DNA of 9,458 nucleotides from Candidatus Aminicenantota bacterium (GCA_027365515.1 DAHXMK010000145.1:1-9458), one strand, 5' to 3'. Counted from the stretch's first letter, positions 1-6,766 are shown. The notes: generated by a model from the sequence alone, not told the origin. Numbers and translations are program-made.

Positions 1-376
1 GGTCTCGGACGACGAAATGGCCTCCGAGATGGCCCGCGCCAAGGCGCTGCTTTTCCCCGGCGAGGAGGCCTTCGGCATCACTCCGATTGAGTCCCAGGCC
101 GCCGGGACGCCGGTGATCGCCTATGGGATCGGCGGCGCGACGGAGACAATCTCCGCTCCGGACGGCGATGATTTCGGGGAAGCTACCGGCTTGCTCTTCT
201 CGGAGCCCACGGTTGATTCGCTCTGCGCGGCGATTCAGCGGCTCGACAGGGAGGCCCACCGTTTCAAGAGCGCCTCTTTTCGGAACAACGTGGCGCGATT
301 CACGAAAGAGCGGTTCGTTCGGGAAATGAAGGAATTCATCGAAACCAGGCTTGAGGAATTCCGTGGCCGCGGTTGA
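1..376 (+). CDS. GT4 glycosyltransferase, C-terminal fragment
   Basis: This is the C-terminal end of a family-4 (group 1) glycosyltransferase, cut by the left edge of the window. The frame is open from base 2 with no convincing start, so the ATG at 17 is only an internal Met. About 124 residues remain of a protein usually 350-400 long. Visible motifs are ARAKALLFPGEEAFGITPIE and SQAAGTPVIAYGIGGATET. These are the GT4 C-lobe signature: the E-x(7)-E type donor-nucleotide site followed by the AxGxPVIA and GGxxE blocks. Such enzymes transfer a sugar from a nucleotide-sugar donor, typically at the cytoplasmic face of the membrane, to a growing polysaccharide. Base composition is GC-rich like the housekeeping genes and unlike the next two genes. 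The stop is at 374-376, about 20 bases before the next gene. Family assignment is firm; donor and acceptor sugars are unknown. Confidence 0.92.
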   Translation, partial: VSDDEMASEMARAKALLFPGEEAFGITPIESQAAGTPVIAYGIGGATETISAPDGDDFGEATGLLFSEPTVDSLCAAIQRLDREAHRFKSASFRNNVARFTKERFVREMKEFIETRLEEFRGRG

Positions 377-402
377 TTCTCTGGGGAGGTGCCTCGTTGC
401 GA

Positions 403-1227
403 ATGTTGCCAGACAATTACGAACAATATGTTGACCAACTTGTAAAAGAAGCCGAAGGGGTAGAAGGGCATCTTTCGATACGTGAGATGCGTTTTCTCTC
501 GCTCTTGGCTGCTTATCCAACAGCACCAGGATCAATATTGGAAATAGGAAGTTTTAAGGGGCGTTCAACCATCATCTTAGCTAAAGCAAGCAAATTTGCT
601 GGAGATAGCGCAGTATATGCAGTAGATCCATTGACATCACCCTCTGCGACCGATCCTGATTTAGGGGGCGCTCTATCTGCCAAGGCGGACTTTGAATCAA
701 ATCTTAGTATTCATGGTGTCACTGATAGAGTTCGATTCCACCGAATGACATCACAAGAACTGGCTCCACTATGGAGCAGTAAGATTCGTCTCCTATGGAT
801 AGACGGCGACCATACCTATGGTGGGACCAAAGCGGATTTTGACTTGTTTCATCCGTGGCTCGAAGACGGCGCGATAATTGCTTTACATGACGTGCTTAAT
901 ATCTTTGATGGGCCAATTCGCGTTTTCAGCGAGGACATACTTGGCTCCCCTCACTTTGTAAGAGTAGGGCTATGCGGTTCCATAGGTTGGGGGCAATATT
1001 CTCGCGCTCCGCAGAAGACATTTTCCATTGACTCGACCAGACGTCTACTTCAAAAGAGAATTCTGAAGCTAAGGAACATGATGAATCTACGGCCACAAAA
1101 GGGCATATCGCATTTCCGCTACAAGTTCCTTCGGTGGCAAATTCCGCATGAACTAATTTCTCCCAAGGAATGGATTGCGGGCCTTGCTCAATCAAGTGTG
1201 GAGCAATATCGTGGAAGCGGAGCTTGA
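403..1227 (+). CDS. Class I SAM-dependent methyltransferase (Methyltransf_24 type)
   Basis: A 274-residue protein with a class I methyltransferase fold. Motif I, the SAM-binding loop, is LEIGSFKGRS at residues 46-55. An acidic residue at the end of strand 2 is D75 (AVDP). WIDGDHTYGG lies at 132-141 and LHDV at 161-164, a pattern typical of the Methyltransf_24 group found in polysaccharide and natural-product clusters. The acceptor is unknown; methylation of a surface glycan or its precursor is inferred only from the neighbours. Residues after about 205 form a basic tail without a recognised motif. The start is uncertain: GGAGGT at 385-390 lies 6 bases before a TTG at 397 and 12 before the ATG at 403. 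A TTG at 373 would precede the ribosome-binding site and is unlikely. G+C is low: 23 of 60 bases at 541-600. This differs sharply from the upstream and recO-glyQS genes and suggests separate acquisition. Confidence 0.88.
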   Translation: MLPDNYEQYVDQLVKEAEGVEGHLSIREMRFLSLLAAYPTAPGSILEIGSFKGRSTIILAKASKFAGDSAVYAVDPLTSPSATDPDLGGALSAKADFESNLSIHGVTDRVRFHRMTSQELAPLWSSKIRLLWIDGDHTYGGTKADFDLFHPWLEDGAIIALHDVLNIFDGPIRVFSEDILGSPHFVRVGLCGSIGWGQYSRAPQKTFSIDSTRRLLQKRILKLRNMMNLRPQKGISHFRYKFLRWQIPHELISPKEWIAGLAQSSVEQYRGSGA

Positions 1228-1234
1228 TAAGAGA

Positions 1235-2416
1235 ATGGTAGTGTACTGCGAGGTATTTTTTTACCTGGTTTTCGCGCTCTCTTCGTGCGTGAGTCTCGCT
1301 GGAATTAACATAGGATTGGGGGGAGTCACTCTTTTCCTATTGGCCAGAATGATCAGAGGCCGTTGGAAGCCCGGCGCGCCTCAAATGGCAATGTTGGCTT
1401 TCTTTCTATGGAACACCATAGCTGGATTGATGAGCCCTCTAGGCCCATCGGTTGCTATGAATGTGACAAAGTATTGGTCTTGGACGGCATTCATTGCTGC
1501 TTCAGCCCTTCCCAAGAAAGTTCGGCGATATGATTGGCTATTCCTTATGATGCTTGCGTCCTCCTTGACAACTAGCATGCTAATGTCTTTTTTTGAAATG
1601 GTGTCGGGGTATGACTGGCCTAGCCACGCGTTTCAGGGGGGGGGCAACCCACCCACGGGATTCTTTAGCCATCATGTGATACTAGGCGGGGCTGTGTGTT
1701 TATCAACTATTTTCCTCGCTGCGCGATCTGTCTATGGCCACGACCGGCCGCTCCCGCGCTGGGAATATACAGTTGGTGGCACCTTTGGAGCCATCGAGCT
1801 TGTGATAAGCATGGCGCGTGGCTACTGGTTGGCTATGGTTGGTGGCGCCCTCGCTGTGGCGTCGGGGCGAGGGAGACGATGGGTAGTGAGCGGAGCCATC
1901 GCCGGTGCGCTCCTAGCGGCATGCCTGTTGTTTTTAGGACCGGCCTCTATACAGAATCGCTTCAGAGAAATGTTCGACATGTCTAACCCGAGCGTTGCGG
2001 AAAGGTTCTATCTTTGGATCGCGGGATTGCACACCTGGCAAGCCCATCCGATCGCTGGCTGGGGCCCCGGAACTTACCAAATGGTCGCCGAGCCCTTCAA
2101 AGATCCATATCGTAACTTAATACACTATCCCACATTTACAGGTTTCATGACAACGTGCCATGCCCACAATCACTACATAATGATCCTTATATCTTCGGGC
2201 ATTATTGGGCTCTTGCTTTTCTTTCTTCTTATTTATCTTATTGCGCGAGCCATCTTCAAGCAAGTGGACCCTAGCCTGAAGTATGGCGGTTTGGCGGTGC
2301 TAGCATGTTTTCTTATTGGCGGATTCTTTGATTACAATGGAGGAGATGCTGTAATATCGACCGTAAATTTCTTTCTCCTTGGGTTAGCTGCGCAGAGTGT
2401 CGGCGCAAGCGAGTGA
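1235..2416 (+). CDS. O-antigen ligase / polymerase-like membrane protein (Wzy_C family)
   Basis: A polytopic inner-membrane protein of 393 residues with roughly ten hydrophobic segments. It matches the WaaL/Wzy pattern. SRARGYW-like positioning of a conserved Arg is seen at R195 (MARGYWLAMVGG), followed by GWGPGTYQMV and then HAHNHY at 309-314, with the next membrane segment (ISSGIIGLLLFFLL) behind it. In the family, the periplasmic loop bearing Arg and His acts on undecaprenyl-linked glycan, either ligating it to an acceptor or polymerising repeat units. Which of the two cannot be told from sequence alone. It follows the methyltransferase by 7 bases if ATG 1235 is the start. A GTG at 1211 with GGAG 7 bases upstream would overlap that gene and is a real alternative. 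A run of nine G at 1636-1644 encodes Gly135-137 just before the FFSHH segment. G+C is mixed and lower than in the recO operon. Confidence 0.85.
   Translation: MVVYCEVFFYLVFALSSCVSLAGINIGLGGVTLFLLARMIRGRWKPGAPQMAMLAFFLWNTIAGLMSPLGPSVAMNVTKYWSWTAFIAASALPKKVRRYDWLFLMMLASSLTTSMLMSFFEMVSGYDWPSHAFQGGGNPPTGFFSHHVILGGAVCLSTIFLAARSVYGHDRPLPRWEYTVGGTFGAIELVISMARGYWLAMVGGALAVASGRGRRWVVSGAIAGALLAACLLFLGPASIQNRFREMFDMSNPSVAERFYLWIAGLHTWQAHPIAGWGPGTYQMVAEPFKDPYRNLIHYPTFTGFMTTCHAHNHYIMILISSGIIGLLLFFLLIYLIARAIFKQVDPSLKYGGLAVLACFLIGGFFDYNGGDAVISTVNFFLLGLAAQSVGASE
1636..1644 (+). repeat. G9 homopolymer inside the O-antigen ligase-like gene
   Basis: Nine consecutive G encode three glycines (residues 135-137 from ATG 1235) in a predicted loop before FFSHH. 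The tract is in frame as written. Runs of this length in surface-glycan genes are known sites of slipped-strand phase variation in some bacteria. Whether this one varies cannot be seen from a single sequence. Confidence 0.7.
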
Positions 2417-2510
2417 TGACTATTTCAATTGTGAATTTGACCGGGCCAGAGCCTTGAGCACATTATAGCTTGCGGCAGCATAACCGCTTGGTTGCTGAGG
2501 AGCCAGCATA

Positions 2511-2582
2511 ATGGACATGGACGATTTTGCAGTTACCGGTAACAATGAAAGCAAGATATCGATCTCAAACGGCCCTCTCTAG
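2511..2582 (+). CDS. Possible 23-residue small ORF upstream of recO
   Basis: A short reading frame of 23 codons plus TAG, beginning MDMDDFAVTGNNESK. GAGGAG at 2497-2502 lies 8 bases before the ATG, which is a better ribosome-binding site than recO itself has. The stop is 12 bases before the recO ATG, so the ORF could act as a leader coupled to recO translation. It could equally be the tail of an eroded gene, since its base composition resembles the low-GC polysaccharide genes. No family is recognised. The peptide is acidic and polar, with no membrane segment or signal peptide. At this length it may be chance. Confidence 0.25.
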   Translation: MDMDDFAVTGNNESKISISNGPL

Positions 2583-2594
2583 CGCGCCAGCCCA

Positions 2595-3362
2595 ATGGAG
2601 ACTTTCAAGGGCGAGGCTTACGTCATCGCTCGCGCGCCGCTGACCGAGTCATCCCTGATCGTGACCCTCTTCACAAGAAACTGGGGCGTAATGAAGGCGG
2701 TCGCCAAAGGGGCGAAGCGCCTCAAGTCCCCGTTGCGCGGAACGCTGGAAACCTTCAGCCGCGTCGAGGCGGCAATAGCGAGGAAGGAGCACGCCCCGCT
2801 CGGGCAGCTTCGCGCATGCGACCTCGTTTCGGGCTCGCTGGATTTGTACGGGGAGTGGAAGCGCTCGGCCGTCCTGGCCTCGATGCAAGAGGTTCTTCAA
2901 CGGGGGCTCGTGGAGGGAAGCCAGGAGGAGGAGACCTTCCGCCTCGTGGGAACGGTCCTTGACAACATGAGAAGCGGCATCGAGCCGCGGCTGGCGTGGC
3001 TCTACTTCGGCGCGTGGTTTCTAAGGCTTCACGGCGTTTTGCCATCGCCCGACAGGTGCGTCGGCTGCGGGGCCGATCCGAGGCCGCTTCTATACGAGGC
3101 CGGCCATTCGGGGTGGCTCTGCGCTTCATGCCGCGGCGATGCGATGGGGCAGGGGCAGCCCGTCGGGCCGGAGGCCGAGCTTCTGATGGGGCGCGTAATG
3201 AAGTCCCCGCTCGGCAAGCTTGAGCCCTCCGCCTTTCAAGGCAAGGCGGCAAACGAGCTGGGTTCCATGATATATTTGGCACTGGCGGCCTTTCTAGGCA
3301 GGCCGCTCGCCGCGCGCGAAACCCTGGAGAATGCTTATGGTGACGATGCAGGCTCTCATTGA
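2595..3362 (+). CDS. recO: DNA repair protein RecO
   Basis: RecO, 255 residues, close to the usual 240-260. In the RecFOR pathway it binds single-stranded DNA and SSB and, with RecR, loads RecA at gaps. The N-terminal OB-fold shows GEAYVIARAPLTESSLIVTL and TLFTRNWG near residues 6-32, then the typical GAKRLKSPLRGTLETFS. The central part is helical. A zinc-type four-cysteine cluster is intact: C155 and C158 (CVGC), C176 and C179 (CASC). The ATG at 2595 gives the normal RecO N-terminus, but no convincing Shine-Dalgarno precedes it. The 3' end overlaps the glyQ start by 26 bases, implying translational coupling. The order recO-glyQ-glyS is a familiar arrangement in several bacterial groups. era, often found just upstream, is absent here and the polysaccharide genes occupy its place. 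Confidence 0.95.
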   Translation: METFKGEAYVIARAPLTESSLIVTLFTRNWGVMKAVAKGAKRLKSPLRGTLETFSRVEAAIARKEHAPLGQLRACDLVSGSLDLYGEWKRSAVLASMQEVLQRGLVEGSQEEETFRLVGTVLDNMRSGIEPRLAWLYFGAWFLRLHGVLPSPDRCVGCGADPRPLLYEAGHSGWLCASCRGDAMGQGQPVGPEAELLMGRVMKSPLGKLEPSAFQGKAANELGSMIYLALAAFLGRPLAARETLENAYGDDAGSH

Positions 3363-4212
3363 AAATTTGAAGTCGTTCTGGGCGAAGGAGGGCTGTCTGA
3401 TAGCGGAGCCCTACGACCTGGAAAAGGGAGCGGGGACGATGAACCCCGAGACCTTCTTCCGCGTCCTCGGGCCGAACCATTACGCCAGCGCCTACGTCGA
3501 GCCCTGCAGGCGCCCAAGGGACGGGCGTTACGGCGAAAACCCACAGCGCGTCGAGAAACACCATCAGTTCCAGGTCATCATGAAGCCGAGCCCGAGCGAC
3601 ATACAGGAGACTTATCTCGGGAGCCTGGGCGCGTTCGGCATCAACCTCAAGGAGCACGACCTGAAGTTCGAGGAGGACAACTGGGAAGCCCCGACGCTCG
3701 GCGCGTGGGGAGTCGGCTGGCAGGTGATGCTCGACGGCACCGAGATCACGCAGTTCACCTATTTCCAGCAGGCGGGCGGAATCGAGCTGAAGCCGATCAC
3801 CGTTGAAATCACTTACGGCATCGAGCGGCTCTGCATGTTCCTGAACGGCATCGGGAACATTTACGACATCCCCTGGAACGAGCGTTTTACCTACGGCGAC
3901 ATGCGCAGGGAGGCCGAGCGCCAGTTTTCGGTTTACGATTTCGAGGAGGCGCGGACCGACGTGATGGCCCGCTGGTTCGACGAATACGAGAAGGAGAGCA
4001 TGAGGCTTCTGGAAAAGGAGCTTCACCTTCCAGCCTACGATTTCTGTTTGAAGGCGAGCCACGCTTTCAACATCCTTGACGCGAGGGGCGCGATATCGGT
4101 AGCGGCTAGGGCCGACTACATCAAGCGGGTGCGCCGCCTCGCCTGCCAAGCGGCGGAGGTGTACGTGAAGAGATTCGCCCCAGCGAAAGAAGCCGGGGTG
4201 GCCAATGGCTGA
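3337..4212 (+). CDS. glyQ: Glycyl-tRNA synthetase alpha subunit
   Basis: GlyQ, 291 residues (about 300 in E. coli), the catalytic subunit of the alpha2beta2 class II glycyl-tRNA synthetase. It activates glycine with ATP in the cytoplasm. Highly conserved blocks are visible: LKSFWAKEGC near the N-terminus, then EKGAGTMNPETFFRVLGP, then YVEPCRRPRDGRYGENPQR (class II motif 2 region). FQVIMKPSPSDIQE and EDNWEAPTLGAWGVGW follow, then GTEITQFTYFQQAGG and the motif 3 segment EITYGIERLCMF. Three in-frame ATG codons lie close together (3331, 3337, 3346). I chose 3337 because GGAG at 3326-3329 lies 7 bases upstream of it, whereas 3331 is too close. The gene overlaps recO by 26 bases and glyS by 8, so the three are almost certainly one transcript with coupled translation. 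Confidence 0.97.
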   Translation: MVTMQALIENLKSFWAKEGCLIAEPYDLEKGAGTMNPETFFRVLGPNHYASAYVEPCRRPRDGRYGENPQRVEKHHQFQVIMKPSPSDIQETYLGSLGAFGINLKEHDLKFEEDNWEAPTLGAWGVGWQVMLDGTEITQFTYFQQAGGIELKPITVEITYGIERLCMFLNGIGNIYDIPWNERFTYGDMRREAERQFSVYDFEEARTDVMARWFDEYEKESMRLLEKELHLPAYDFCLKASHAFNILDARGAISVAARADYIKRVRRLACQAAEVYVKRFAPAKEAGVANG

Positions 4213-6451
4213 CTTTCTTCTGGAGATAGGCACCGAGGAAATCCCGGCGGGGATGGCGAAGAGGCTGGCTGACGAGTTGTCGTCACGCGTGGCGGATGGA
4301 TTGAAGGAATCAGGCGTGGCTTTTCTGTCGAAGCGCCTCATAGCCGCTCCACGCCGGATCGGTTTCTTATTGGAGGAACTCCCAGAGAAGCAGGCCGACC
4401 GTCAGGAAACAATGGTGGGCCCGAATCTCTCAATCGCGAAAGATGCCAATGGGAATTGGACGAAAGCCGCAGAAGGGTTCGCGCGCAAGCAGGGCGTGAG
4501 CCTTGGCGAGCTTCGTGAAGTCGAAAGCCAGAAGGGCGCATGCGTTGGGTTCACGCGCGAGGTCGCTGGCAAAAGCACGGCAAGGCTCCTTGGCGAAATC
4601 ATTCCGGCGGCCGTTGACGCCCTCTACCTGCCAAAAGCCATGCGCTGGGGCACCGGCGAACAGCTTTTCGTCAGGCCGGTCCGTTGGGTCGTGGCGCTTT
4701 TCGGCGATCAAGCCGTTCCGCTCAAAATAAAAGGCGTTGCCTCTGGCCGCATCAGCCGCGGCCACAGGATTCATGGCGCGCGCGAAATCGAAATTCACTC
4801 TCCCGATGAATACTTCGAGAAGCTCCGCGACGATTGCGTGATCGCCGATCCGAAAGAGCGCAAGGAAAAAATCGAGCGGGAGCTTACCACGCTAGCCGCG
4901 AAAACCAACGGCGCTTGGGATGTTCATCTTAGGGATCAAACGGATGACATCTCCGGCGGCCTTCTCGAAACGCTTGTCTTCACTTGCGAATACCCGTCCG
5001 CCTTTCTTGGGAACATTCCAGAAAGCTACACGTCTCTTCCGGAGCCTATCTTCGCGACCTGTTTGAAAGAGCACCAGAAGTCGTTCGCCGTTTACGCCAC
5101 CGACGAGCCGGGCGAGCCGCTCGCGACAATTCCAATAACCGAAACCGGCGCTGCGCTGCGTCCCTGTTTTCTGGCCGTGATGGACGGGCCCGAAGACGCC
5201 AAGGGGCTGATCAAGAAGGGCAACGAAAACGTGACGATATCGCGCCTCTCCGACGCGAAGTTCTTCTACGACCACGACGTCAAGGTGCCACTGGAGCGGC
5301 GGCTTGAAGAGCTGAAGGGAATCGTCTATCACCCGAAGCTGGGGACATACCACGACAAGGCTTTGCGCCTGGAGGCGCTCGCGCGGAAGCTCGCCCCCCT
5401 CTTCAACGAAAGCGCTGATTTTGCGGGCGAGGCGGCGAAGCTCTGCAAGGCCGACCTGGCGTCGCTTCTCGTCCAAGAAAAGGAGTTCACCTCTCTGCAA
5501 GGCATCGCCGGCGGCCTTTGCGCGAAAGCTCAAGGCAAAAACCCCTCAATCGCGCGGGCCATCAGTGAACACTACGGGACGCCGATGTTTGACCATTTCG
5601 ATATGGCGCACCCATGCCTCGGCATCGTCGTCGCGCTCGCCGACAAGCTCGACACGCTGATTCAGTTCTTCTCGATCGGCCTCGTGCCGACGGGATCAAA
5701 AGACCCCTTCGGCCTGCGCCGCGCCGCGTCTGAGGTGGTGAAGATTCTCTCCGCGCCCGGCTACGCAAGCGACCTCCGCTCCCGGAACCACGGCTTCCAC
5801 TTCGACCTAGGCAAATTTCTCCGCAAAGAGGCGCCAGGCTGTTACGATGCTCTCTCGTCGTTCCTGCTCGAGCGGGCGCGATTTCAATGGGAGGGTCAGA
5901 GAATTTATGCGCCAGCCGCGCAAGGCCAGCCCGCCGCGCCATCCTCTCCGCTCACCTACGACGAAGTGGACGCTGTCTTGTCGCAAGGCCTGGCCGACCT
6001 TGGAGAGATGCGTCTCCGCCTGGAGGCGCTTCACCAAGTTCGCGACGAATTTCCAGAAGACTTCGACCATCTCTCCGTCGCCCACAAACGCGCGAGGAAC
6101 CTGACCAAGGATCAACCGCTGTTTGCCGTTGACGCCAGCAAGTTTTTGCGGGAGGACGAAAAGGAGGGCGCCGGCGAGAGGGGCCTCTTCAATGCGCTCG
6201 CGGCCGCCGAAGAAGAAACCAAAAACATGCTTGCGGCCTCTGACTACGTGAGCTTCCTCAGGCGCCTCGCCGGGTTGCGCCCGGCGGTGGACGAGTTCTT
6301 CGACGACGTTATGGTGATGTGCGATCCGGGGGGGAAGGACCCGGCGAAAGCGGCCCTTCAGCGAAACCGCCTGGCCCTCCTTCAGCGGCTCGTCGCCCTT
6401 TTCGAAAAGGTGGCCGACCTGTCCGCGATCGTGCCCAACCAGGCCAAATAG
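4205..6451 (+). CDS. glyS: Glycyl-tRNA synthetase beta subunit
   Basis: GlyS, 748 residues against about 690 in E. coli. It is the tRNA-recognising partner of GlyQ. The N-terminus LLEIGTEEIPAGMAKRLADE is canonical. Further family blocks are RPVRWVVALFG, EHQKSFAV (near residue 288), ENVTISRLSDAKFFYDHD and LEELKGIVYHPKLGTYHDKA. The HD-like region at about 455-505 includes LADKLDTLIQFFSIGLVPTG and SKDPFGLRRAASEVVKIL. The C-terminus from about 640 is a DALR-type anticodon-binding domain with FFDDVMVMC and RNRLALLQRLVALF. A small Gly/Lys insertion (DPGGKDPAK) precedes that last helix, encoded over a G7 run. The ATG at 4205 overlaps the glyQ stop, with a weak GGGG/GTGG purine stretch upstream. Bases 5007-5056, codons 268-285, recur as an exact inverted copy at the right edge of the window. 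Confidence 0.97.
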   Translation: MADFLLEIGTEEIPAGMAKRLADELSSRVADGLKESGVAFLSKRLIAAPRRIGFLLEELPEKQADRQETMVGPNLSIAKDANGNWTKAAEGFARKQGVSLGELREVESQKGACVGFTREVAGKSTARLLGEIIPAAVDALYLPKAMRWGTGEQLFVRPVRWVVALFGDQAVPLKIKGVASGRISRGHRIHGAREIEIHSPDEYFEKLRDDCVIADPKERKEKIERELTTLAAKTNGAWDVHLRDQTDDISGGLLETLVFTCEYPSAFLGNIPESYTSLPEPIFATCLKEHQKSFAVYATDEPGEPLATIPITETGAALRPCFLAVMDGPEDAKGLIKKGNENVTISRLSDAKFFYDHDVKVPLERRLEELKGIVYHPKLGTYHDKALRLEALARKLAPLFNESADFAGEAAKLCKADLASLLVQEKEFTSLQGIAGGLCAKAQGKNPSIARAISEHYGTPMFDHFDMAHPCLGIVVALADKLDTLIQFFSIGLVPTGSKDPFGLRRAASEVVKILSAPGYASDLRSRNHGFHFDLGKFLRKEAPGCYDALSSFLLERARFQWEGQRIYAPAAQGQPAAPSSPLTYDEVDAVLSQGLADLGEMRLRLEALHQVRDEFPEDFDHLSVAHKRARNLTKDQPLFAVDASKFLREDEKEGAGERGLFNALAAAEEETKNMLAASDYVSFLRRLAGLRPAVDEFFDDVMVMCDPGGKDPAKAALQRNRLALLQRLVALFEKVADLSAIVPNQAK
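5007..5056 (+). repeat. 50-bp inverted repeat, left copy (inside glyS)
   Basis: These 50 bases are identical to the reverse complement of 9409-9458. Within glyS they encode GNIPESYTSLPEPIFA (residues 269-284). This copy is the native one, because the surrounding GlyS sequence is continuous and family-typical. Identity stops at 5057 (A here against C in the other copy). On the other side the match runs to the window edge, so its full length is unknown. Confidence 0.97.
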
Positions 6452-6466
6452 CCGTATCGCAACCGA

Positions 6467-6652
6467 CTATGGTTTCGGCGCCTGCTGAGGCACCTTCACG
6501 CTATGAGGGGCCTGCTGTGGCGCCTGCTGCTGGTGGCCCTGGCCGCCGCCGTGTGACTCCTCGCCGTGGTGGCCCGGGACCGATTTCCCCTTGTCCTCGA
6601 ACCATGGTCCTTTGTAGCCCTTCTTGTGTCCGTGGCCGTGCTGTCCAGACAT
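6467..6652 (-). CDS. Small His/Gln/Gly-rich protein, unknown function
   Basis: A 61-residue hydrophilic protein that I do not recognise. The start is strongly supported: the minus strand has GGGGAGG exactly 6 bases before the ATG at 6652, with a plausible promoter further upstream. The N-terminus is MSGQHGHGHKKGYKG, with His 5, 7 and 9 alternating with Gly, followed by PWFEDKGKSVPGHHGEESH. The C-terminal third is low-complexity with three QQAP units (residues 42-45, 46-49, 56-59). There are 8 His, 9 Gln and no Cys. There is no membrane segment or signal peptide. Clustered His without Cys could bind Ni, Zn, Cu or Co, but that is inference. The gene ends 15 bases from the convergent glyS stop and is divergent from the membrane protein at 6838. 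It could be a chance frame in GC-rich DNA, but the ribosome-binding site and biased composition argue against this. Confidence 0.68.
   Translation of the reverse strand: MSGQHGHGHKKGYKGPWFEDKGKSVPGHHGEESHGGGQGHQQQAPQQAPHSVKVPQQAPKP
6477..6533. repeat. Imperfect short repeats encoding QQAP units
   Basis: The plus strand shows recurring GCCTGCTG words (within GGCGCCTGCTG near 6478, GGGCCTGCTG near 6508 and GGCGCCTGCTG near 6519). On the minus strand these encode the QQAP repeats at the C-terminus of the small His-rich protein. Such units readily expand or contract by slippage. Confidence 0.6.
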
Positions 6653-6669
6653 TGCTAGCCTCCCCGCGC

Positions 6670-6692
6670 CTTTTCAAAAGCGCCATGGCGCT
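6670..6692. promoter_or_regulatory. Two abutting palindromes near the predicted transcript start of the His-rich gene
   Basis: CTTTTCAAAAG at 6670-6680 is a perfect inverted repeat around a central C. AGCGCCATGGCGCT at 6679-6692 is a perfect 14-base palindrome overlapping it by two bases. They lie between the candidate -10 (6699-6704) and the ribosome-binding site of the minus-strand His-rich gene, about where transcription would start. They could be an operator for a dimeric regulator or a hairpin at the 5' end of the mRNA. The palindromes are seen directly; a function is inferred. Confidence 0.45.
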
Positions 6693-6698
6693 ATGGAC

Positions 6699-6727
6699 AA
6701 TCTAATGACTTTGCTTCTGGACGGCAA
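6699..6727 (-). promoter_or_regulatory. Candidate sigma70-type promoter for the His-rich gene
   Basis: On the minus strand TTGCCG (6727-6722) and TAGATT (6704-6699) are separated by exactly 17 bases. Each matches the sigma70 consensus at 4 of 6 positions. Transcription would start near 6692, about 40 bases before the ATG at 6652. Without knowing the organism's sigma factors this remains a candidate. Confidence 0.4.
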
Positions 6728-6766
6728 CCGCTCGCCCGCTTGTTCGCGGCGGCCGGGTTGCGCCGT
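6721..6766. promoter_or_regulatory. Inverted repeat spanning the two divergent -35 regions
   Basis: ACGGCAACC at 6721-6729 is mirrored by GGTTGC-GC-CGT at 6756-6766, with a two-base insertion in the right arm. The arms contain the candidate -35 elements of the minus- and plus-strand promoters, so both genes carry a similar upstream word in opposite orientation. The spacing suggests two sites for one regulator, or simply a shared promoter motif. Confidence 0.3.

Noticed and set aside
373..402. A TTG start at 373 for the methyltransferase, overlapping the glycosyltransferase stop
   Set aside because: The Shine-Dalgarno GGAGGT at 385-390 lies downstream of it, so translation must begin at 397 or 403.
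2417..2450. A possible terminator after the O-antigen ligase-like gene around CAATTG and TCAA/TTGA
   Set aside because: The stem is only four to six AT-rich base pairs with no U-tract.
2755..4341. A 528-codon open frame on the minus strand across recO and glyQ
   Set aside because: It lies antisense to two unmistakable conserved genes, is rich in Arg/Pro/Ala as expected of a shadow frame in GC-rich DNA, and shows no domain.
4892..5533. A 213-codon open frame on the minus strand inside glyS
   Set aside because: It is antisense to continuous, family-typical GlyS sequence and has no recognisable motif or ribosome-binding site.
6453..6480. A possible terminator hairpin between glyS and the His-rich gene
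   Set aside because: Only a short interrupted stem (AACC/GGTT with weak flanks) can be drawn and no T-run follows on either strand.
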